From contig JAKQQP010000586.1 in NCBI GenBank assembly GCA_029564115.1, forward strand, positions 1-33,590: a stretch of 33,590 nt of DNA, given 5' to 3'. Shown in pieces: positions 25,252 to 31,272 of the stretch. The notes under the pieces are model-generated. The model was given only the letters and a program-made list of their open reading frames with translations, was not told the DNA's origin and searched no databases. Origin of the DNA: Candidatus Rifleibacteriota bacterium. Its GTDB lineage: Bacteria; Riflebacteria; Ozemobacteria; Ozemobacterales; Ozemobacteraceae. Numbering within the stretch: position 1 is the stretch's first letter; each line of letters begins with the position of its first letter. Made by a program: the position numbers and the translations under genes.

Positions 25252-25990
25252 TTTCAACCTGTGTCTGCGCAATTTCAGCAGACAGCTTTTCGTTAATTCT
25301 GATGAATTCGCCTTCGGTGCCAGCAAGATTCAGGCGCAGAGTCATGGTTTTAAAGGCGTTGATCTGCCTGGCGGCAACTCTCAGCTGAACCGCCCTGTCG
25401 GTCATAACTCTGACTGCGGCAACAGTCTCTTCATCGACCATTTCGGCCAATTGGGCGCACTTTTGCAGCAGATCATCGCAGTGATGCCGCAGATCTGCAT
25501 GATTCTGCGCAAAAAAAGCAGTCCAGAGCGCATCAAAACAGGCGGTAAAACTTAGCAACAAACGAGACCGCTCGCTCATCGGCATCAGTTCGTATAAAAG
25601 ACTCAAACGCCGCGAAAACTTCAACATTTCATCGTGGGCTCTTTCGGGGTCTGAAGGCAGAAGCGATCTTATTCTGCCAATAATGGCGCCCAGATCGTTG
25701 AATTTAGCGAGCCAGTTTTTATCATTTCTGGCCCATTCAGGCGGGAAAACGGCAAATGCAGTCGAAAATTCGACCCACTGCCGCATCAGATCGGCAAGCA
25801 GCTGCGGCGATTTCACTTCGTCAAGATAATTGCTTCCGAGATTCTGGTCTTTCTGAACAAGTTTGATAACGGCTTCGCCAAAGGCATCATGCCGCGAAGT
25901 GCCACTTATAATGGCAAAAAGATTGACATCGCAAGGCCAAACAGGTGCTGCCAGATTGATCAGCGCCAGCAACAGAATAAACAGACGCAT
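25229..25990 (-). CDS. Secreted protein of unknown family, Cys20-Asp21 type, copy 2
   Basis: A 253-residue exported protein, paralog of the one at 8556-9269 and otherwise unrecognised. Signal peptide MRLFILLLALINLAAPVWP, then Cys20-Asp21-Val-Asn-Leu-Phe25. Shared landmarks are RQWVEF at 70-75 (REWVRF in copy 1), a PP at 83-84 and FNDLGAII at 97-104 (INELGASI). The remainder is charged helix. Pro16, Cys20, Asp21 and Phe25 fall at identical positions in both. The lipobox (VWPC) is not canonical, so lipidation is uncertain. If lipidated, Asp at +2 would be an inner-membrane retention signal by E. coli rules. It has its own promoter-like sequence upstream and overlaps the tandem glycosyltransferase gene by 23 bases, so a role linked to envelope glycans is possible but unproven. 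Confidence 0.8.
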   Translation of the reverse strand: MRLFILLLALINLAAPVWPCDVNLFAIISGTSRHDAFGEAVIKLVQKDQNLGSNYLDEVKSPQLLADLMRQWVEFSTAFAVFPPEWARNDKNWLAKFNDLGAIIGRIRSLLPSDPERAHDEMLKFSRRLSLLYELMPMSERSRLLLSFTACFDALWTAFFAQNHADLRHHCDDLLQKCAQLAEMVDEETVAAVRVMTDRAVQLRVAARQINAFKTMTLRLNLAGTEGEFIRINEKLSAEIAQTQVENENPAAH

Positions 25991-26014
25991 CAGCAGTTCT
26001 CCCGTTCAAATTTT

Positions 26015-26065
26015 GCCTGAGGCGGCAAATATACTGTATTTTAGACGTATCGGCAAGCCTCAGGC
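26015..26065. repeat. 9-bp inverted repeat bracketing a promoter
   Basis: GCCTGAGGC (26015-26023) and its exact reverse complement GCCTCAGGC (26057-26065) are 33 bases apart. The interval holds the -10, spacer and -35 of the promoter described at 26028-26056, and the right arm directly abuts the -35 box. The 84-base gap also shows CGTTCAAATTT (26004-26014) and CGTTTCAAATTT (26065-26076) as near-direct copies outside the arms. It could be a two-half-site operator or a long-loop transcript hairpin. Confidence 0.6.
26028..26056 (-). promoter_or_regulatory. Promoter upstream of the Cys-Asp protein and envelope cluster
   Basis: Minus strand TTGCCG (26051-26056), a 17-bp spacer and TATATT (26028-26033), four and five of six consensus bases. 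The start near 26021 gives a leader of about 30 bases to the ATG at 25990, with GGGAGAA as ribosome site. It would drive the secreted-protein, glycosyltransferase, pyruvyltransferase and lpxK genes separately from dnaB. Confidence 0.55.
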
Positions 26066-26074
26066 GTTTCAAAT

Positions 26075-26662
26075 TTATTCTGCCTGCTGTTTTTCGGTGG
26101 CACAGTCCTGCAGGGGCATTTTTTTGAGAATGGTTCGGGTGATCAGCCATGCAAGCAAAGCGCCGATAACCCATCCGGCCAGCACATCCAGCGGGAAATG
26201 CACGCCAACATAGATGCGCGAATAACCAACGAGAAACGCAAGAACGGCGAGGGGCAAACCTGCCTTAAAGCCGCACACCATGAAGGTGACCATGGCAAAA
26301 GCGGCGGTATTGGCCGAATGGTTCGAGGGAAACGATTTGCTCGTCTTGCAGGGAAGCAGCAGCCGGCACTTGAAGCTGTCAGTTTCGGCAAGGGAACAGG
26401 GCCTGGTGCGCCCAACCGTCTTTTTCACGAGCCGGGCACAGAACACATCGGTAAAGCCGACCGAGAGAAGTAGAGCCAGGGCCAGCACCCGCAGGCGTTT
26501 TCCACCTTTGCAGATCATCAAAAACCAGGCAAGCAGGACGAAAGGCATCCAGGTCTTGGCATCGGTAATGAAAGGCATGAACCAGTCGAAAAAGCCGTTG
26601 GTGAGCTGACCATTTAAGAACATGAAGACCTGATGGTCAAAATTTATCAAGGTATTAAGCAT
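26075..26662 (-). CDS. PAP2-family membrane phosphatase
   Basis: A 195-residue integral membrane lipid phosphatase with about five or six helices. The three motifs of the PAP2 family are intact: KKTVGRTRP (about 80-88), FPSNHSAN (about 109-116, the catalytic region with the first His) and GYSRIYVGVHFPLDVLAG (about 145-162, with the nucleophilic His and supporting Asp). Family members remove phosphate from undecaprenyl pyrophosphate, phosphatidylglycerol phosphate or lipid A on the periplasmic side. With polysaccharide and lpxK genes downstream, undecaprenyl pyrophosphate recycling or lipid A dephosphorylation are the likely roles, and sequence alone does not decide. Its ATG shares a base with the dnaB stop codon (TGATG), so the two are translationally coupled. 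Confidence 0.92.
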   Translation of the reverse strand: MLNTLINFDHQVFMFLNGQLTNGFFDWFMPFITDAKTWMPFVLLAWFLMICKGGKRLRVLALALLLSVGFTDVFCARLVKKTVGRTRPCSLAETDSFKCRLLLPCKTSKSFPSNHSANTAAFAMVTFMVCGFKAGLPLAVLAFLVGYSRIYVGVHFPLDVLAGWVIGALLAWLITRTILKKMPLQDCATEKQQAE

Positions 26663-28008
26663 CAGTATTCGGTGTAAGTCGTTTCAAGGTTGTCGAAGCG
26701 GGCAAAGTTTTCATTGAACGCCAGCTCTATGCCGCCAACCGGGCCGTTACGCTGCTTGGCGATGATCACTTCGCCCTTTCCCTTGCTCTCTTCTTTTTTG
26801 GTGTAATACCAGTCGCGATACAAAAACATGACGACGTCGGCATCCTGCTCGATGGCACCCGATTCGCGCAGATCCGAAAGCATGGGACGCCTGTCGGTTC
26901 TGGATTCGACAGCTCGCGAAAGCTGCGAAAGGCATATGACCGGTATATCCAGCTCTCTGGCAAGCCCCTTGAGGCTGCGAGAAATGGCGGAAACTTCCTG
27001 CTGCCGGCTTTCTGGTTTTTCGCTGCCAGACCATGAAATCAGCTGAAGGTAGTCGATTATTATCATGCCGATTTTATCCTGGGCGTAGGCGCGACGGGCC
27101 TTACTGCGAATTTCTAGCAGACTGGCATTGGCAGTATCGTCGATGAGAATCGGAGTGTCTTCTAGAACCCCCGCTGCCAGTGAAAGTTTCATCCAGTCTT
27201 CGTCGCCGAGATAGCCACGACGCACCTTTGAACCGTCAACCCTGGCTTCGGCGCACAGCAGACGAGTGACCAGCTGTTTATGAGACATTTCGAGAGAGAA
27301 GAGCATTACCGGGCACCGGCCATGATAGGCGGCGTTCTGAGCAATATTGAGACAGAATGCAGTTTTACCCATCGAGGGGCGGGCCGCCAGAATGATAAGA
27401 TCTGACTTCTGAAAACCGGCAGTATACTCATCGAGCCGGGAAAAGCCGCTGGGAACACCAGTTACAGCCTGTTTGTTCTCGTAAAGAGATTCAAGATAAC
27501 TGAAGGTTGGCTTAACAAGATCCTTTACCCGCAAATATGGGCTCGAAGTTTTGAACTGACTGAGCTGCAGAACCTTCTGCTCTGCCTGATCGATAAGCTG
27601 CTCGGCCAGAGCCTGCGGGTCGAAAGCATTGGCCGATATTTCGCCAGAAACGGCAATCAGGCGGCGAAGCATCGACTTTTCCTTGACAATGCGGGCATAA
27701 TGTTCGGCATTTCTGGCAGTTGGCACGGCATTAAGAAGCTGAGAAAGATAGCTTACGCCGCCAACTTCAGCCAGGCGTTCCTTGCTGCGCAGTTCTTCCT
27801 GAAGTGTAATAAGGTCGCATGGGCGCTGAGCGTTAAAAAGATCGACGAGCGCCTGAAATATGTGGCGATGACCAGTCTGGTAAAAATCCATCGGTTCGAC
27901 GATTTCAAGCACGGCAACCACCGCATCTTCGCTGAGCATCATCGAGCCGATAGCACTTTGTTCGGCTTCCAGGCTGTGGGGTGGTACCTTGTGAAATACG
28001 TCTGACAT
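26662..28008 (-). CDS. dnaB: DnaB, replicative DNA helicase
   Basis: The hexameric helicase that unwinds DNA at the fork and recruits primase. 448 residues, normal length, no intein. The N-terminal domain starts with KVPPHSLEAEQSAIGSMM. The linker region is followed by the RecA-like ATPase with Walker A ILAARPSMGKTAFCLN (about 205-220), the Walker B region IGMIIIDYLQLIS, SRSLKGLARELDIPVICLSQ, and DLRESGAIEQDADVVMFLYRD near the end. AGGAGG stands six bases before the ATG. A terminator-like hairpin and a candidate promoter separate it from rplI, so it may head its own transcript, followed by the PAP2 gene with a one-base overlap. Confidence 0.98.
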   Translation of the reverse strand: MSDVFHKVPPHSLEAEQSAIGSMMLSEDAVVAVLEIVEPMDFYQTGHRHIFQALVDLFNAQRPCDLITLQEELRSKERLAEVGGVSYLSQLLNAVPTARNAEHYARIVKEKSMLRRLIAVSGEISANAFDPQALAEQLIDQAEQKVLQLSQFKTSSPYLRVKDLVKPTFSYLESLYENKQAVTGVPSGFSRLDEYTAGFQKSDLIILAARPSMGKTAFCLNIAQNAAYHGRCPVMLFSLEMSHKQLVTRLLCAEARVDGSKVRRGYLGDEDWMKLSLAAGVLEDTPILIDDTANASLLEIRSKARRAYAQDKIGMIIIDYLQLISWSGSEKPESRQQEVSAISRSLKGLARELDIPVICLSQLSRAVESRTDRRPMLSDLRESGAIEQDADVVMFLYRDWYYTKKEESKGKGEVIIAKQRNGPVGGIELAFNENFARFDNLETTYTEY

Positions 28009-28049
28009 GCGATTCCTCCTTCAGGTGTGGCCAAAGCAAACTATTCAAA

Positions 28050-28078
28050 AGAATACTTTACCGGCCCTGCAACGACAA
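28050..28078 (-). promoter_or_regulatory. Putative dnaB promoter
   Basis: Minus strand TTGTCG (28073-28078), a 17-bp spacer and TATTCT (28050-28055), four of six matches each. It sits between the rplI terminator-like hairpin and the dnaB ribosome site. It is a weak match, supported by position. Confidence 0.4.
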
Positions 28079-28143
28079 AATACGTCAAACTTAAAACTTG
28101 CCGACAATCTTTAATCTATACCAGCTCCGGCAGAAATAACAAA

Positions 28144-28179
28144 GGGTAGTGGACGGCCGAAAAAAGCCGCCCACTACCC
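28144..28179 (-). terminator. Terminator-like hairpin after rplI
   Basis: GGGTAGTGG-A-CGGC (28144-28157) pairs with GCCG-C-CCACTACCC (28166-28179): 13 base pairs with one mismatch and an 8-base A-rich loop. It begins 13 bases past the rplI stop. On the minus strand it is followed by TTTGTTATTTC, an imperfect T-tract, so termination may be partial and allow some read-through into dnaB. Confidence 0.65.
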
Positions 28180-28192
28180 TGTTACAGCGAGA

Positions 28193-28648
28193 TCAATCCT
28201 GCTTTTCTTCGGGAACGATCACCACTTTGAGGTGGGCTTTGACATCACCGGTGAAGCGGATAGTTACATCGTGTTCGCCAACTTCTTTGATGTGGTCGGC
28301 AACGACAAGCTTCTTGTCGAGATCGACTTTGGCGAGTTTGCCGATTTCTTCGGCCAGTTCAGCGCTGGTTACAGAACCGAACAAGCGGCCTTTATCGCCG
28401 GCTTTGCGGGTGAGTTTGAGCACAAGACCCTGAATTTTGCCGGCCATATCGAGATAGGCCTGTTTTTCGCGGGCTGCCTGTTTTTCCCATGAGGTCTTCA
28501 TGAGATCGAGGTGTTTTTTTGCGCCTTCAGTAGCGGGAATAGCAAAGTTTCTCGGGAACAGATAGTTGCGGGCGAAGCCTTCGGCAACATTCTTGAATTC
28601 GCCTTTTCTGCCAACCCGGGGAACGGTATTGATCATAAGAACTTCCAT
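28193..28648 (-). CDS. rplI: Ribosomal protein bL9
   Basis: Large-subunit protein L9, which binds 23S rRNA near the L1 stalk. 151 residues, standard length. The N-terminal RNA-binding domain has VGRKGEFKNVAEGFARNYLFPRNFAIPAT, split here only by its own typical spacing, followed by the long connecting helix (AKKHLDLMKTSWEKQAAREK) and the C-terminal domain with GRLFGSVTSAELAEEI. AGGAGG precedes the ATG. It is the last gene of the rpsF operon, 28 bases after the DUF2232 gene, and is followed by a hairpin terminator. Confidence 0.98.
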   Translation of the reverse strand: MEVLMINTVPRVGRKGEFKNVAEGFARNYLFPRNFAIPATEGAKKHLDLMKTSWEKQAAREKQAYLDMAGKIQGLVLKLTRKAGDKGRLFGSVTSAELAEEIGKLAKVDLDKKLVVADHIKEVGEHDVTIRFTGDVKAHLKVVIVPEEKQD

Positions 28649-28676
28649 TATCTTCCTCCTGGGGTATTATCGATGA

Positions 28677-29684
28677 TTAGAATTCGTCATCAGAGTCATC
28701 TGATGACTGAAAAAGCGCAGGTTTCGGAGTTCTGAAATCGGCCCAGACATCGATGATGCCAAACCAGACTACAGCCTGGGTAAAAACCAGCGCCAGACAT
28801 GACAGGCCTGCTCTTGCAAACAAGCCGACCTTATACTTTTCGAACATGAAAAACAGCAGCGACAAGCCGGCGATATAATAAAATATGCTGCTGACAGCCA
28901 GGCAGTTAGCACCGACTGTGCGGGCAAAATCATGCATCGGCATGGTTTCGTCGGCACCAGCTATATAAAATAACGCCCAGCCGCCCATATACAGCCAGAT
29001 GAGGTTCCAGTCAAAACGCCACTGCGTAAACGGCGGCATGGTAGTGAGCTGATAGCCGAATCTGGGAGCCAGCTTAACTGCACCGACATAAAATATGCCC
29101 AGTGTCAGCAGATGCCAGATGAACAGAAAAGTCGCCGGGATGAGCAGCACGGTATAATCAAACACCTCGCGAAGGTTTTCGCGGGCAATATCGATCGTTT
29201 CCTGGCTTTCGCTGCCCTTCTCCTGGACTTTATCAAGCTGTTTTTCGATTACCGTAATCTGTTCGGCAAACTGTTCGCGCACCTGTAACAACCCACGGTC
29301 TTCGCTGCCGGTCCCCTGTGAAATTGCCCACATGCCAGTTGAAAACAGAGTGGCCGACAGTAACGCCAGACACATCGCTTTCAGAGGCACAAGGCCAATT
29401 TTGATGGAACCGTAAAGAAAAGCCGCGGGCATGAGAACCAGAGGCACGAGAACCAAAGCCATCGACGGCGTCGCGACCAGACCAGTGATGGTAAGGGTCA
29501 ATGCAGAATACAGCAAAAACCACAACCCACCCCAGGCCAGAATAATCGCAAAAGCCGGGAAAGCAGCTACCGAGAGCATCAACGCACCGACAAGAGGCAT
29601 CTGGGTGGCGGCAAAAAGCCCGGCCATGGTGATAATAACCATGACAGCCAGCCCGATCGTTCTTGTGGCGGTTGGATTACTCAT
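28677..29684 (-). CDS. DUF2232 (YybS-like) membrane protein
   Basis: A 335-residue integral membrane protein, about eight helices, with a charged coiled segment at about 130-175 (VREQFAEQITVIEKQLDKVQ) between the two membrane halves and an acidic C-terminal tail. The C-terminal half, WRFDWNLIWLYMGGWALFYI followed by NCLAVSSIFYYIAGLSLLFF, is characteristic of the YybS/DUF2232 family. The family is commonly found beside rpsR, rplI and dnaB, and its members look like permease or S-component-type membrane proteins without proven function. Here it lies exactly between rpsR (three bases upstream) and rplI (28 bases downstream), which supports the assignment and suggests co-expression with ribosomal proteins. 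Confidence 0.87.
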   Translation of the reverse strand: MSNPTATRTIGLAVMVIITMAGLFAATQMPLVGALMLSVAAFPAFAIILAWGGLWFLLYSALTLTITGLVATPSMALVLVPLVLMPAAFLYGSIKIGLVPLKAMCLALLSATLFSTGMWAISQGTGSEDRGLLQVREQFAEQITVIEKQLDKVQEKGSESQETIDIARENLREVFDYTVLLIPATFLFIWHLLTLGIFYVGAVKLAPRFGYQLTTMPPFTQWRFDWNLIWLYMGGWALFYIAGADETMPMHDFARTVGANCLAVSSIFYYIAGLSLLFFMFEKYKVGLFARAGLSCLALVFTQAVVWFGIIDVWADFRTPKPALFQSSDDSDDEF

Positions 29685-29687
29685 TTA

Positions 29688-29915
29688 TCAGACGTTGGCG
29701 AACGGAAGCAGAGCCATGTTGCGTGCACGTTTGATAGCAGTGGTGAGATGCTTCTGGTGTGCAGTGCAGGTGCCGGTTGATCTGCGGCTGGTGATTTTGC
29801 CGCGATCGTTGATATATCTTCTCAGGCGGGAGATATCTTTATAATCGATGAAAGATACTTTGTCTTTGCAGAAATGACAGACTTTTCTGTGTCTGTGTCT
29901 TTTAAATTCAGCCAT
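29688..29915 (-). CDS. rpsR: Ribosomal protein bS18
   Basis: Small-subunit protein S18, which pairs with S6 on the platform of the 30S subunit. 75 residues, standard length. The core [20 protein letters not shown] and [10 protein letters not shown] are diagnostic, and it ends with ARNMALLPF. The N-terminal CHFC pair plus the Cys in GTC give part of the zinc-site pattern of the C+ type. GGAGG lies before the ATG. It is third in the rpsF operon. Confidence 0.98.
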   Translation of the reverse strand: MAEFKRHRHRKVCHFCKDKVSFIDYKDISRLRRYINDRGKITSRRSTGTCTAHQKHLTTAIKRARNMALLPFANV

Positions 29916-29957
29916 TTTTTTCCTCCGTTGGAATTATCAGTCAATTAAGTTACGTTC

Positions 29958-30380
29958 TTAGAACGGAACTGCGTCATCGTCGCCCATCGGACCGCTGAAA
30001 TCAGCGCTGAAGCCGGGGTCGTTGCCCTCTTCAGCCGATTCACCGCGACCGCCGCCCAGAAACTGAACGTTATCGGCAACGATTTCGGTAATAGTGCGTT
30101 TTTGGCCATCCTGTGTCTCGTAACTGCGGTTCTGCAGGCGACCTTCGACGAGAACCGGGCGACCTTTGGTGAGATATTTCGAGCAGTTTTCGCCAGATTT
30201 GCCCCAGACGATAATGTTGAAATAACTGGTTTCTTTTTTGAAGTCGCCGTCATTTCCCTTATACGTGCGATTTACGGCAATACTGAAGTTGGCAACTGAA
30301 GTGCCCTGGGCAGTGTGCCGCAATTCGGGGTCTCTGGTAAGATTACCGAGCAAAAATACCTTGTTAAGATTGCCAGCCAT
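29958..30380 (-). CDS. ssb: Single-stranded DNA-binding protein
   Basis: Binds and protects single-stranded DNA during replication, recombination and repair, and recruits partner proteins by its tail. 140 residues. The OB-fold opens with NKVFLLGNLTRDPELRHT and has SYFNIIVWGKSGENCSKYL and GRPVLVEGRLQNRSYE. A short Gly/acidic linker leads to the tip DDDAVPF, the conserved protein-docking end. It lies between rpsF and rpsR as in many bacteria, 12 bases after rpsF with no strong ribosome site, so coupling to rpsF translation is likely. Confidence 0.98.
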   Translation of the reverse strand: MAGNLNKVFLLGNLTRDPELRHTAQGTSVANFSIAVNRTYKGNDGDFKKETSYFNIIVWGKSGENCSKYLTKGRPVLVEGRLQNRSYETQDGQKRTITEIVADNVQFLGGGRGESAEEGNDPGFSADFSGPMGDDDAVPF

Positions 30381-30392
30381 GCTTAACCCGGC

Positions 30393-30680
30393 TTACTGAC
30401 CGCGAACGGTGGTCATGAAGCGAAGAATTGTCTGATTGATCAGATAAGTTCTTTCGAGTTCTTTGAGAGCTTCGCCGGTAGCCTGGAAATTCACGAGAAC
30501 GTAGTTACCTTCAGCGTGTTTTTCTACAGGGTAAGCGAGGGGGCGACGGCCCCATTTGTCGATCTTTTCGATCTGGCCACCATTTTTGGTGATAGCATTT
30601 TCTACTTTGCCGATGAGAACATCAAGGGCTTCAGTTTCGATGCCGGGTTCGGTAAAGAACAAGGTTTCGTAAGGTTTCAC
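30393..30680 (-). CDS. rpsF: Ribosomal protein bS6 (GTG start)
   Basis: Small-subunit protein S6, partner of S18. 95 residues: N-terminal YETLFFTEPG, then IDKWGRRPLAYPVEKHAEGNY, the diagnostic S6 strand and turn, and the C-terminal RTYLINQTILRFMT. The start codon is GTG at 30680, with GGGAGG nine bases upstream (30690-30695); no in-frame ATG fits. It is the first gene of rpsF-ssb-rpsR-DUF2232-rplI. The leader holds a hairpin and a CCG near the ribosome site, which might relate to the S6:S18 autoregulatory element known in other bacteria. Confidence 0.97.
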   Translation of the reverse strand: MKPYETLFFTEPGIETEALDVLIGKVENAITKNGGQIEKIDKWGRRPLAYPVEKHAEGNYVLVNFQATGEALKELERTYLINQTILRFMTTVRGQ

Positions 30681-30697
30681 TGATGAAAACCTCCCTT

Positions 30698-30735
30698 CGG
30701 ATAAGTTTCAGCCTCTGCCACTTTAGGGGCAGAAG
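30698..30735 (-). promoter_or_regulatory. rpsF leader hairpin, possible S6:S18 feedback site
   Basis: In the 65-base leader an 8-bp stem (30728-30735 with 30712-30719, one G-U) closes an 8-base loop, and CCG follows (30698-30700), three bases from the ribosome site. S6:S18 complexes in several phyla bind a leader structure with a conserved CCG. The match here is only of general type. Confidence 0.3.
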
Positions 30736-30751
30736 CAGGGATGTACCCCGC

Positions 30752-30780
30752 AGTATAGCACCAGCCAACCGCAAAATCAA
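30752..30780 (-). promoter_or_regulatory. Sigma70-type extended -10 promoter of the rpsF operon
   Basis: Minus strand TTGATT (30775-30780), a 17-bp spacer and TATACT (30752-30757) preceded by TGC, an extended -10. The start near 30745 gives a leader of about 65 bases. It is one of the best promoters in the window, as expected for a ribosomal operon. Confidence 0.78.
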
Positions 30781-30890
30781 GATGATTTTAGCCGGGCCAG
30801 GGCAAACGAAAACTTACCTCTGTCTAACGCCGTCATGATCTGAAATAAGAGAACGGGCTCGGGTGTTGTTTCGCAAGACCCGTAACGGCG

Positions 30891-30930
30891 GTCATTGCGA
30901 GGAGGGCGCCAGCCCGACGCGGCAATCCCA
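30891..30930. repeat. Dispersed palindromic repeat, first copy (GTCATTGCGAGG type)
   Basis: GTCATTGCGAGGAGGGCGCC... ends with GCGGCAATCCC, so ATTGC (30894-30898) faces GCAAT (30922-30926). This is the widespread 'cgtcattgcgagg...gcaatc' REP-like/miniature element pattern found between genes in many bacteria. The following GAGATTAGCTCAGAGC and CTTCGTCACTACGCC (to about 30997) look like its decayed second half. Confidence 0.6.
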
Positions 30931-31092
30931 TCGGCAGAGAGATTAGCTCAGAGCTCGCTTATGCCTGCGGCTGCGGCATACCGCTTCGTCACTACGCCCG
31001 AAATAATGTAATCCTCTTCAATTGCAAATCTAAGGTGTTTTAGTGCAATTGCCCTGATGATTTTGGCCAGCTCTCACGGCAAATGCATTTAT

Positions 31093-31120
31093 GTCACTGC
31101 GAGCAAAGCAAAGCAGTCTC
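31093..31120. repeat. Dispersed repeat, second variant copy
   Basis: GTCACTGCGAGCAAAGCA followed by AAGCAGTCTC is a close variant of the common 'gtcattgcgagcgaagcgaagcaatctc' intergenic repeat, with compensating changes in both arms (ACTGC and GCAGT in place of ATTGC and GCAAT). The pairing of the arms is thus kept. Confidence 0.6.
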
Positions 31121-31244
31121 ACCCTTTTTGTCGCAGCAAACAGGTATTTTATTCTCTCTCAGAAAGTATTCCGGCAGATCAGTCGTTGCAACCACTACCT
31201 CCACACCCGGCAAACCCATACTCTTCCATCTTCTTTTTCTTTTC

Positions 31245-31272
31245 TATCCACTATCCACTATCCACTATCCAC
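31245..31272. repeat. Four perfect tandem copies of a 7-mer
   Basis: TATCCAC is repeated four times without a mismatch (31245-31272). The last copy overlaps the final codons and TAG stop of the minus-strand gene 31265-32974. Copy number may vary between strains by slippage. Confidence 0.9.

Larger units (their letters stand above)
30781..31264. other. Intergenic region with degenerate repeats, no gene
   Basis: About 480 bases between the end of the 31265 gene and the rpsF promoter. No reading frame with a ribosome site and credible protein is present. It holds two repeat-type palindromic sequences (30891 and 31093) with a decayed stretch between (TATGCC/GGCATA hairpin at 30960-30980), an 8-bp hairpin with one mismatch at 30860-30882 without a T-tract, and a pyrimidine-rich stretch that leads into the 7-bp tandem repeat at 31245. 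Confidence 0.7.

Noticed and set aside
30860..30882. Hairpin CGGGTGTTG/CAAGACCCG as terminator of the upstream membrane protein gene
   Set aside because: No T-tract on either side and an internal mismatch; kept only as part of the intergenic description.
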